NCBI GenBank assembly: GCA_013816445.1
Contig: JACDEK010000056.1
Coordinates: 1-5,436 of the forward strand
Length of the DNA: 5,436 nucleotides
Source of the DNA: Candidatus Saccharimonadota bacterium
Lineage (GTDB): Bacteria > Patescibacteriota > Saccharimonadia > CAILAD01 > BJGX01
Reading direction: 5' to 3'
The notes beneath the pieces were generated by a model. It did no database searches. It was not told the DNA's origin and was given only the letters and a program-made list of their open reading frames with translations. The position numbers and the translations under genes are program-made. The number at the start of each line of letters is the position of its first letter. Within the stretch, counting starts at the first letter, position 1. Shown here one piece after another: positions 1 through 5,436 of the stretch.

Positions 1-144
1 GGGTAATAGAGCCATAATCATAAAACGTGCTTTTGGCTGACCTTGTAAGCTCAATAACTGACCAATACTTGGCTGCGAACCCTCATAGCTTGCATTAATA
101 ACTACTCCTCGAACACTATTTATTGTGGCTTTTATTTGATTCAT
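1..144 (-). CDS. atpD: F-type ATPase beta subunit, N-terminal fragment (cut by window edge)
   Basis: The first 48 codons of a gene that continues beyond the left edge of the window. The visible peptide begins MNQIKATINSVRGVVINASY and fits the N-terminal beta-barrel of F1 beta, with the usual G-x-V-V turn followed by a 'P-S-I-G-Q-L-L' stretch where beta normally has 'P-x-I-x-N-A-L'. It follows directly after gamma, where atpD sits in bacterial ATP synthase operons. The start ATG (144-142) overlaps the gamma stop in an ATGA arrangement. A second in-frame ATG at 153-151 would add three residues, but an AAGGAG ribosome site ends only 1 base before it and lies 10 bases before ATG 144, so 144 is preferred. 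The P-loop and catalytic residues are outside the window, so catalytic competence cannot be judged. The beta assignment rests on position plus a short weak match. Confidence 0.72.
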   Translation of the reverse strand, partial: MNQIKATINSVRGVVINASYEGSQPSIGQLLSLQGQPKARFMIMALLP

Positions 145-980
145 CTTGTCCATACTCCTTGCGCTGGTTGATAATTGCGATCTAGCTCATCATGCTCGTG
201 TCGACGAGCTCGTGAGGCTTGGCGCAATAAACGTCTATCAATACGACGGGCTTCGTGCGATGCCATATTCATGGCACTAAATCGACTAGCAAACTGCGCT
301 AAACTGGCCTCAAGTATTACCTCCGTTAGTACAGTGCCCAAAATCATAGATTCTACGTAGTCTACAAATTCTTGAGGAGATGGTTCAAAAATATATTCGT
401 CTGGAGACAACAAACCCTCAGGGCGTTCTTTACGTTCAGCTTCGCTCAAATTGCGTACTGCTTCAATTAAAGCAAAGTGTACAATCTGCTGATCACCCAG
501 AGAAATAAAGTTAGGATAATAAATAATAGGAGCTTCGTACTGTTGCAATACCCCAACAATCTCATCTATCTGTAATGACTTAGTAATATCTGGTAAAGCA
601 AAACTGTATTTTGGAACAATACCCTGCTCAAGCAACATATGCTCTCCATGAGCCCCAATAACGATTAAGTCTGTGGTTGTCGAGTTAAAATCAGTGAGTG
701 CTTGTTTGAGCAGTGCAGCATCAACCGAGCCAACAAGATTTACATTTGCACTGACAAGTACGCGTACCTCGCGCCGGTTTTGTGCCAAAACCCTACTGTC
801 TTTATCTAATCGTAAGCCTGTATAAATCATCCAGAGTCGATTAAAAAACTGTCGCGAACTTAATACTTGCTCTTTGATTTGACGAATCCGAATAGAAGCA
901 ACATTTTCAAAAATATGTGTCGTATTTTCTATAGCCACAATATCTTTATGTTCAGCAAGTAGTTGAGCAGATTGTTTCAT
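141..980 (-). CDS. atpG: F1 ATPase gamma-like subunit (central rotor shaft), divergent
   Basis: A 279-residue protein, close to the usual gamma length of about 285. Gamma is the rotating shaft inside the alpha3beta3 hexamer. The N-terminal helix (about 11-50) fits the family pattern: 'IVAIENTTHIFENVASIRIR' corresponds to the classic I-x-S-I-K-N-T-x-x-I-T-x-A-M-x-M-V-A stretch, though AMxMVA has become ENVAS. The middle domain (72-160) has a strand followed by 'NLVGSVDAAL', in place of the usual GLCGxxN. The C-terminal helix carries the best match: FEPSPQEF (198-205), then ASRFSAMNMAS (231-241), equivalent to SRMxAMxxAT. A very basic arginine-rich tail (245-260) follows. The start ATG overlaps the alpha stop by one base (TAATG), with AAGG 8 bases upstream. 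The fold assignment is secure from both terminal helices and operon position. The sequence is clearly divergent from housekeeping gamma. Confidence 0.85.
   Translation of the reverse strand: MKQSAQLLAEHKDIVAIENTTHIFENVASIRIRQIKEQVLSSRQFFNRLWMIYTGLRLDKDSRVLAQNRREVRVLVSANVNLVGSVDAALLKQALTDFNSTTTDLIVIGAHGEHMLLEQGIVPKYSFALPDITKSLQIDEIVGVLQQYEAPIIYYPNFISLGDQQIVHFALIEAVRNLSEAERKERPEGLLSPDEYIFEPSPQEFVDYVESMILGTVLTEVILEASLAQFASRFSAMNMASHEARRIDRRLLRQASRARRHEHDELDRNYQPAQGVWTR
155..160 (-). promoter_or_regulatory. Ribosome binding site for the beta subunit gene
   Basis: AAGGAG lies inside the end of the gamma gene. Its spacing is 10 bases to ATG 144 but only 1 base to the in-frame ATG 153, which decides the start in favour of 144. 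Confidence 0.6.
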
Positions 981-2392
981 TATTTGTGCCTTCTCTTCAT
1001 CAAGCTACCAGCTAACGCACTAATATCATTTTCTGTTACTGATTTATTACCTGGTAGCTTTTTTTGAACAGTTTCTTTGAGTTCAGCAATATTCATTTTG
1101 ACTGGTGTTTCTTGACGTAATATTACCTCAAGAATTACACGTTGCTGTGCTAGACTATAAAATTCATCTGAGCTCTGAATAAAAGCCTCGATCAACTGTT
1201 TGCCAAGAATAATTTCACGCTGAGCAAATTCACTCATTTGATCACTAAAACGCGTGTACTCTTCGGCGCTGTGAAAATTGGCTAATTCCTGGGTAACAGT
1301 GGCCGATAGTCTCTGCATAGCTGAGCTCTGACTTCTGCCACCAATACGACTAACTGAGAGGTTCAAGTTGATAGCCGGGCTAATACCTCTATGCAACACT
1401 TCAGTGTCAAATACAATCTGTCCGTCAGTCATAGAAATAAGACTCGTTGCCTGGTAGCTAGTAAGGTCATTATTTGGTGTTGAGCCAGCTACTAGAATAG
1501 TCTGACTACTACCTGTCTCACGTAATTTTCCAGCTCTTTCAAGTAGAGCTGATTGTACATGAAACATATCACCCGGGTAAGCCTCACGTCCAACATTGTT
1601 ACGTAATAATAGTGACATCTCACGATAAAGTTTTGCTAAGTTTGAAAAGTCATCATACAATACTACAACGTCTTTTTTCTGATGCCAAAAATATTCACCA
1701 ACCGCACAACCAGCATAAGGAGCCAAAACCCCCAAAGGTAATGATTCACCGGCAACAGTAACAACGAGAGTAATTTGAGACATCACTTTTGCAGCCTTGA
1801 ATACTTCAACTAGTCGATTAACTTCAATACGTCTTTTTGCGACCAGAACATATACTACTACCCGGCCAGCACGAGCCTGCGCAATTGCAGCTTGAGTCAT
1901 GAAGCTAGTTTTACCAGATTTGCTATCACCCATAATAGCAATACGCTGACCTTTTACAATTGGTAAAAGTGTATCTACGTAGCTCACGCCCGTGACAAGT
2001 TGCTCATCAAGATCATCGCGTTGCTGAAAAGTTGGTGCACTGCGGAAATACGGCGCCTGACTGCTTGTCTTGATATACCCTTGTCCATCAAGTGGTCTGC
2101 CAAGCGGGTCAATCACTCTACCTAAAATATTTTCGCCAACGGGTAAGCTGAGCTCTGGCGACACAATAGTAACTAGCTCACCTGCCTTCACTGGCTGGTC
2201 ACTAAGAAGTAATATTTCTAGGCCATCGGGGTCAATTTGCCAGACTACTCCACGAGCACCGCCAGCAAAAGCTACTTCAGCAAAAATCGGTGCTTCAGTC
2301 AGTGGAGTTGTGAGAACAATACATTCACGTATGGCTATAACTTCGGCGGTAAGTTTTTTCTGCCTAGAAATTACATTTGTGTCTTTAACCAT
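980..2392 (-). CDS. atpA: F1 ATPase alpha subunit, short N-terminus
   Basis: The non-catalytic nucleotide-binding subunit of the F1 hexamer, 470 residues against about 500-513 usually. Domains in order: N-terminal beta-barrel (about 14-85), LGRVIDPLGRPLDGQG (90-105), P-loop GDSKSGKT (155-162, canonical alpha GDRQTGKT), Walker B VVVLYDD (242-248), GREAYPGD (268-275), ISMTDGQIVFDT (319-330) and the alpha signature SVSRIGG (346-352). R349 is the arginine finger that completes the catalytic site on beta. A helical C-terminal domain follows. The SVSRIGG motif and GREAYPGD context separate it from beta and from V-type subunits. The stretch before the barrel is only about 15 residues, so the N-terminal helix that docks delta is short or missing. 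The start overlaps the delta gene by 8 bases, with GAGG 7 bases upstream. Placement is cytoplasmic, on the membrane-bound complex. Confidence 0.97.
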   Translation of the reverse strand: MVKDTNVISRQKKLTAEVIAIRECIVLTTPLTEAPIFAEVAFAGGARGVVWQIDPDGLEILLLSDQPVKAGELVTIVSPELSLPVGENILGRVIDPLGRPLDGQGYIKTSSQAPYFRSAPTFQQRDDLDEQLVTGVSYVDTLLPIVKGQRIAIMGDSKSGKTSFMTQAAIAQARAGRVVVYVLVAKRRIEVNRLVEVFKAAKVMSQITLVVTVAGESLPLGVLAPYAGCAVGEYFWHQKKDVVVLYDDFSNLAKLYREMSLLLRNNVGREAYPGDMFHVQSALLERAGKLRETGSSQTILVAGSTPNNDLTSYQATSLISMTDGQIVFDTEVLHRGISPAINLNLSVSRIGGRSQSSAMQRLSATVTQELANFHSAEEYTRFSDQMSEFAQREIILGKQLIEAFIQSSDEFYSLAQQRVILEVILRQETPVKMNIAELKETVQKKLPGNKSVTENDISALAGSLMKRRHK

Positions 2393-2828
2393 TTTGAAGC
2401 CTCATAGCTAATGAGTCTGATTGTGCAAATAGACTACTACGCAAAGAAAAATCATACACCATATTATCTGTTCGCACTATACAGCCCGCTAGAAGATCAC
2501 TATTTTGTGCTATATGCATAAATGCCTGAGGGTGAATATGTGACCGCAACCATCCTATTAGCTCAGCTTGCTCTTCGCTATTTGGTAGAGCTGCCATTAC
2601 TAGAGAAATTTGTGGAGCAGACTGCAATAATCTTTTAAAATAACTAGCGAGATTAGCTTGTGTAGTTGTAGTAAAAACTGAAATATTATTAGCCTGAGTA
2701 AATTCCTGTAGTTCGAGTGGCCATTTTTGTGCAGTATCAAATACCGCTGGTTTCAGCTTTTGTACTTGATCAAGTACTCTTTCAAGCTGTTGTCGCCTTG
2801 AAAATGTATTAGGAAGTCGGTAGCCCAT
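2385..2828 (-). CDS. atpH: F-type ATPase delta-like subunit, shortened
   Basis: A 147-residue protein, where delta is usually about 175-180. Delta (OSCP) ties the peripheral stalk to the top of F1. The C-terminal half matches the family: a strand ISLVMAALPNSEEQAEL (74-90), then the signature DLLAGCIVRTDNMVYDFSLR (111-130), equivalent to the delta pattern S-x-x-x-G-G-x-V-I-R-x-G-D-x-V-I-D-G-S-V-R. The final Asp-Gly-Ser is Asp-Phe-Ser here. The N-terminal part, about 73 residues, is too short for the normal six-helix domain of about 105 residues that grips the alpha N-terminus. It is mostly helical and charged, with no clear match. Its start overlaps the b stop by one base (TAATG), suggesting coupled translation. 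Position between b and alpha is exactly that of atpH. Identification rests on the C-terminal motif plus order. Confidence 0.8.
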   Translation of the reverse strand: MGYRLPNTFSRRQQLERVLDQVQKLKPAVFDTAQKWPLELQEFTQANNISVFTTTTQANLASYFKRLLQSAPQISLVMAALPNSEEQAELIGWLRSHIHPQAFMHIAQNSDLLAGCIVRTDNMVYDFSLRSSLFAQSDSLAMRLQNG

Positions 2829-3388
2829 TATACAACACTCTTTTCTATATCTTTTTTTAGCTCATCTTTATGTGAATCAAGGGCAGTATATAGGTAATCT
2901 TTTTGTTGTTGGTAGTCTAAGGTGCCCGCTACTTCAACTAAATAACTAATCATAAGTTCGGCAATCTGACTATCTACTTTTTTCATTGCGGTAACTTTAG
3001 CCTCTGTAGTAACTGTAGCAAGAGTCACGCGAGCTTGTTGTGCAGCTTCAGTATTTTCAGAGGCTACAGACTGCAAATCGGTCATTGTTTTTTGTAAAAT
3101 CACCCGAGTGGCTGCGGTAAATTCTTTTAATTGAGTATTGGTAATTTTTTCGAGAGAGACTATAAAAGTTTTATTAATATCATCAGCACTGGTCAGTAAT
3201 TTCTTTTGCAAACTCATCGTCTGCTCGGCAAGAACTGTATTAAATTGTTCTTTGGCTTTTGCATTTGTCAGCTCAATTGGAGTTGGTTTTTTTGGAGATG
3301 AATCTTTTTTATCTAAAGCTAATAGTAAAACAAAAATTAGCACTATCACCACCACAATCATAACTAGTAACAAAATAAAAAATAGCAT
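2828..3388 (-). CDS. atpF: F-type ATPase b-like subunit (peripheral stalk)
   Basis: A 186-residue protein with one N-terminal membrane helix (about 2-25, almost pure Ile, Leu, Val and Phe), a short charged and proline-containing linker (26-37), and a long, nearly glycine-free helical stretch from about 40 to the end. This is the architecture of subunit b, the stator arm joining the membrane sector to delta. The sequence itself is low in specific motifs, so the call depends on architecture and on position between the c-like gene and the delta gene. Its length is slightly above the usual 155-170. It starts 4 bases after the previous stop, with a GAGGG ribosome site lying in the end of that gene 7 bases before the ATG. 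An unrelated membrane-anchored coiled-coil protein would look similar, but the order argues against this. Confidence 0.78.
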   Translation of the reverse strand: MLFFILLLVMIVVVIVLIFVLLLALDKKDSSPKKPTPIELTNAKAKEQFNTVLAEQTMSLQKKLLTSADDINKTFIVSLEKITNTQLKEFTAATRVILQKTMTDLQSVASENTEAAQQARVTLATVTTEAKVTAMKKVDSQIAELMISYLVEVAGTLDYQQQKDYLYTALDSHKDELKKDIEKSVV

Positions 3389-3392
3389 ATGT

Positions 3393-4220
3393 TTACCCTC
3401 GAATTATTAATTTAATCATACCAAAGGCAATTAGAAAAATCACCGCAATCATACCCACCACCTGCAATAAACTTAAGAAAATAGCATTCTTGGCGGTTGG
3501 GTTTCTACCAATCGATCGAATACTACTTGAAGCACTAGAGTACAATATGACAAGTGCAATAATAAGCGCAACCAGCAACACTAGTGTTACTAAAATTGTT
3601 CTTTCAGTTGTTACAGTATGCCCACTGGCCCCGTTTAAAACTTGTTGTAATGGCAATAATACTGCCGGAACAGCCGCTACGCTAGGCTGAAAGTCGGCTA
3701 CACTAACTACAAGTGAAATCAATCGAATATTAACAGTCTTAGTAGACCCATCGGTAGCTTTCAGGCTTCTCTGCTGATTAGGCTGGTCTTTCTGGGTAGC
3801 GGAAAAACTCTGCGCGGCAGTTCCAACCACACGTGAAGACTGAGTGGCTTTCATTACAGCGCCAGCAATTGGTGATGCAGCCAGCTGGTCACCTACTTGA
3901 ATTTCGCCGTTTATATCAGAGGCTGCCACGCGCGCCTGACCACTTGTTACAATTGGATATTTTGTAGTACCACTACTGACATTTACTACTACGTCACTGC
4001 CTTGCACCGCCACCCCATACAAATACTGTTGATTATCTGTAGTAGCAAGGCTAATCGTATTATTTTGTAATACAACTGCTGCACCCGGTACGACATCTGC
4101 TTGAACCTGATAAGACTGTGTAGACAAGCTCTCAGCTGAAGCCACAATTGGTATACCAAATATACATACTATAGCAATACTAATTAAAAAAAACTTATAC
4201 CATCGCTCAAACACAGTCAT
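3393..4220 (-). CDS. Exported beta-domain protein ending in a subunit-c-like hairpin without carboxylate
   Basis: A 275-residue membrane protein, first in the ATPase operon where atpE (subunit c, about 75-90 residues) would normally lie. It has a signal peptide (about 8-29, possible cleavage after VASA) and a Thr/Ser/Val-rich, beta-type extracytoplasmic region (about 35-180). Two membrane helices (about 208-227 and 246-273) are joined by a basic polar loop, SIRSIGRNPTAKNAI (233-247). This loop closely resembles the c-subunit loop (A-I-G-R-N-P-E-A) that faces F1. The predicted topology, N-terminus outside and loop inside, also matches subunit c. However, residues 208-275 contain no Asp or Glu. 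The position 18 residues after the loop proline, where c has its ion-binding acid, is A259. The glycine repeat of c helix 1 is replaced by SSASSS. Residues 93-139 contain NGEIQVGDQLAASPIAGAVM, resembling a beta module I associate with self-processing fibre proteins. Function unknown; homology to c is inferred from loop, topology and position. The start is supported by GGTGA 6 bases upstream. Confidence 0.7.
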   Translation of the reverse strand: MTVFERWYKFFLISIAIVCIFGIPIVASAESLSTQSYQVQADVVPGAAVVLQNNTISLATTDNQQYLYGVAVQGSDVVVNVSSGTTKYPIVTSGQARVAASDINGEIQVGDQLAASPIAGAVMKATQSSRVVGTAAQSFSATQKDQPNQQRSLKATDGSTKTVNIRLISLVVSVADFQPSVAAVPAVLLPLQQVLNGASGHTVTTERTILVTLVLLVALIIALVILYSSASSSIRSIGRNPTAKNAIFLSLLQVVGMIAVIFLIAFGMIKLIIRG

Positions 4221-4226
4221 AAATAT

Positions 4227-4231
4227 TCACC
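4227..4231 (-). promoter_or_regulatory. Ribosome binding site for the 275-residue protein
   Basis: GGTGA lies 6 bases before the ATG at 4220-4218, a good spacing, and supports this start codon for the first gene of the operon. Confidence 0.5.
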
Positions 4232-4261
4232 AAACCTTATAGTACTTATCCTTATACATCT

Positions 4262-4270
4262 ATTCTAGCA
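4262..4270 (-). promoter_or_regulatory. Possible extended -10 promoter of the ATPase-like operon
   Basis: On the minus strand the bases read TGCTAGAAT, an extended -10 element (TGn followed by TAGAAT). No good -35 is seen at 17 bases; a TTGTTC at 4294-4289 is 21 bases away, too far for a normal spacer. Transcription would begin near 4255 and give a leader of about 35 bases before the ATG at 4220. Assigned by pattern only. Confidence 0.4.
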
Positions 4271-4283
4271 TGATGATGAGTAT

Positions 4284-4318
4284 AAAAGGAACAAACTACG
4301 GCACATATAGCCCAGTAG
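4284..4318 (-). terminator. Possible weak intrinsic terminator after the S74 protein gene
   Basis: Just past the stop at 4320 the minus strand can form CTAC plus GGC paired with GCC plus GTAG, with a 2-base bulge and a 7-base loop. The pyrimidine tract TTTGTTCCTTTT follows. The stem is short and the tract interrupted, so termination may be partial. It separates the fibre gene from the ATPase-like operon. Confidence 0.35.
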
Positions 4319-4319
4319 A

Positions 4320-5436
4320 CTATGGAGTGGTTTTTAAAGTAGACTGAGCCTTAAGATTCTCTATATCTTTAGATTGTTCTTGCACTGTCTGAATAAGTTG
4401 ATCTATCTGATTTTTTTGAACTTGCAATTTTTTTGAGTGATCTTCTATAGTCTTACTTAGTGTTGCTAGCTCAGTACTGAGATTATCAAGCTTAATTCCT
4501 TGCTCGCTCAATTGTTTATTGGTGGCATGAAGATTACCATTCTGTTCTTTAATAGCTTCAACTATAAAAGGCATAATACCGTCTTTATTGAGTGAGAGTT
4601 TGCCATTACTGTCAGTAGTAACAAGCTCAGGCAAGATTTTTTGAATATCTTGAGCAAGAAAGCCATCTTGTTGGGTACCAGTAGGATCACTCTTCCAGTT
4701 ATAGGTAACGCCCTGAATTTGTTTAATAATGTCTAGGCCATTAGCAACATTAAGAATATTGGTCTTTAATGTTTCGTCTGAGCTACAACTCCAGCCTGTA
4801 CCAGTGACTACCGTACATTGGGTACCGCCAGAGCCTAAGAACTGAGAAACATTGGTTGTAGTAACATCAGAGACATCAAGTTGATGAGTTGGAGCTAGAG
4901 TACCAAGACCAACAGTACCACCAACTACAGCGAGGGTATTAGCTTGAGTAAGATTACGAACGGTACTATCTAGACCAATGCCGACTGAGTTGGTAGCTGT
5001 GTTATTAACGTTGATTGCCCGGCCTAGGGCTGTAGAATTATCTGCCGCAGCAGTAGTACTACGCCCAAAAGCAGTTGAATAATCACCACTAGCAGTAGTA
5101 TTATCACCAAAAGCAGTAGATGTATATCCTCCGGCAGTAGTATTATTACCAAAAGCAGTTGAATAAAATGCACTAGCTGTAGTAAATGAACCAAATGCAG
5201 TCGAGGCATCACCACTCGCCTCAGCCCCCCCACCAAATGCCACTGCACCTGCACCACTTGCGATAGTTGAATCACCAAAAGCAACAGCATAATCACCACT
5301 TGCATGAGAAGATCCGCCAAAAGCAGTTGCACCGTAGCCATCCGCCAATGAAACTTGACCAAAAGCAGTTGAATCGAGCCCACTGGCTACACTACCATAT
5401 CCAAGCGCGGTTGAGTGCAGTCCGCTAGCAGTAGTG
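4320..5436 (-). CDS. Fibre-like surface protein: YadA-type head repeats, peptidase S74 chaperone domain, coiled coil (5' end missing)
   Basis: The reading frame is open to the window edge (first full codon at 5435), so 371 residues of a longer protein are visible. A TTG at 5348 lies inside a repeat and is not a credible start. Residue numbers here count from that Leu. Upstream of it and up to residue 112 run ten 14-residue repeats of the type T-T-A-S-G-x-x-S-T-A-F-G-x-x, as in trimeric adhesin heads. A linker follows, with LAVVGGTVGLGTLAPTHQLD (139-158). The peptidase S74 domain starts at SSDETLKTNI (189-198) and contains QDGFLAQDI (227-235) and LPELV (239-243). S190 and K195 fit the Ser-Lys pair at the self-cleavage site. 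A coiled coil (about 271-335) ends the protein. S74 domains fold phage and surface fibres as trimers and then cut themselves off. It may be a cell-surface adhesin or a prophage tail fibre; no other phage gene is seen here. Confidence 0.88.
   Translation of the reverse strand, partial: TTASGLHSTALGYGSVASGLDSTAFGQVSLADGYGATAFGGSSHASGDYAVAFGDSTIASGAGAVAFGGGAEASGDASTAFGSFTTASAFYSTAFGNNTTAGGYTSTAFGDNTTASGDYSTAFGRSTTAAADNSTALGRAINVNNTATNSVGIGLDSTVRNLTQANTLAVVGGTVGLGTLAPTHQLDVSDVTTTNVSQFLGSGGTQCTVVTGTGWSCSSDETLKTNILNVANGLDIIKQIQGVTYNWKSDPTGTQQDGFLAQDIQKILPELVTTDSNGKLSLNKDGIMPFIVEAIKEQNGNLHATNKQLSEQGIKLDNLSTELATLSKTIEDHSKKLQVQKNQIDQLIQTVQEQSKDIENLKAQSTLKTTP
5016..5435 (-). repeat. Ten tandem 42-bp coding repeats (YadA-head type)
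   Basis: Ten consecutive units of 42 bases, each encoding 14 residues with core S-T-A-F-G or a variant, read in the frame of the fibre-protein gene. The array begins at or before the window edge. Units near the middle are diverged (SGDYAVAFG, SGAGAVAFG), while those at the downstream end are closer (TTASGDYSTAFG and TTAGGYTSTAFG). This suggests expansion by duplication. Confidence 0.85.

Noticed and set aside
175..360. Plus-strand open frame of 61 codons
   Set aside because: It lies wholly inside the gamma gene on the other strand, has arginine- and serine-rich low-complexity content, and shows no family pattern.
2070..2411. Plus-strand open frame of 113 codons
   Set aside because: It is antisense to the well-conserved alpha N-terminal region; its proline/serine-rich product looks like a shadow frame.
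3138..3410. Plus-strand open frame of 90 codons
   Set aside because: It is antisense to the b-like gene; its hydrophobic stretches mirror the Ile/Leu/Val codons of the membrane helix and coiled region.
3490..3690. Plus-strand open frame of 66 codons
   Set aside because: It is antisense to the c-like hairpin region, with no ribosome site or motif supporting it.
3393..4220. Subunit a (atpB) as the identity of the first operon gene
   Set aside because: Subunit a has five or six membrane helices and a conserved Arg in a long helix; this protein has a signal peptide, one soluble domain and only two C-terminal helices.
5346..5348. TTG as the start codon of the fibre protein
   Set aside because: The same frame stays open to the window edge and codes for two and a half more identical-type repeats, so the true start is outside the window.
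5024..5383. Second minus-strand frame, 119 codons, Leu/Val-rich
   Set aside because: It is the alternative frame of the 42-bp repeat array; its monotony comes from the repeats, and the other frame gives a recognised protein.
5016..5435. CRISPR array
   Set aside because: The periodic units are contiguous coding repeats of 42 bases with no unique spacers, and they translate to YadA-type repeats.

Overview
Every gene in this window reads on the minus strand, so biological order runs from high to low coordinates. The DNA is AT-rich and uses TGA as a normal stop (gene ending at 141). Genes are tightly packed. The start of the window's main operon lies next to a surface protein of a type common in Candidate Phyla Radiation (Patescibacteria) genomes. 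I suspect a patescibacterium, perhaps Saccharibacteria, but the window alone does not prove this.

Right side (4320-5436): the 3' part of a gene for a fibrous surface or tail-fibre-like protein. It has ten 14-residue YadA-head-type repeats in the window, a linker, a self-cleaving peptidase S74 chaperone domain and a C-terminal coiled coil. A 97-bp gap follows. It holds a possible weak terminator and a possible extended -10 promoter.

Left side (1-4220): one compact operon whose genes overlap or nearly touch. In order they encode a 275-residue exported or membrane protein ending in a subunit-c-like hairpin, then a b-like stalk protein, a short delta-like protein, an alpha subunit, a gamma-like subunit, and the first 48 codons of a beta subunit cut by the window edge. 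The order c-like, b, delta, alpha, gamma, beta is that of a bacterial F-type ATP synthase operon without the subunit a gene.

Alpha is unmistakable. Delta, gamma and b are divergent but recognisable by key motifs and position. The odd part is the membrane sector. The protein in the subunit c position has a signal peptide, an extracytoplasmic beta-rich domain of about 175 residues, and a two-helix hairpin with a c-type IGRNP cytoplasmic loop. Neither helix contains any Asp or Glu, so it lacks the ion-carrying carboxylate every functional c subunit needs. No subunit a gene is visible. Alpha and delta are also short at the ends that normally bind each other.

The best reading is a divergent F1-like ATPase attached to a membrane ring or anchor that cannot pump ions by the normal mechanism and carries domains on the outside of the cell. 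It could be an ATP-driven device acting on the cell surface, loosely analogous to the repurposed F1-like ATPases of mycoplasmas. That functional reading is inference; the gene order, the motifs and the missing carboxylate are read directly from the sequence.
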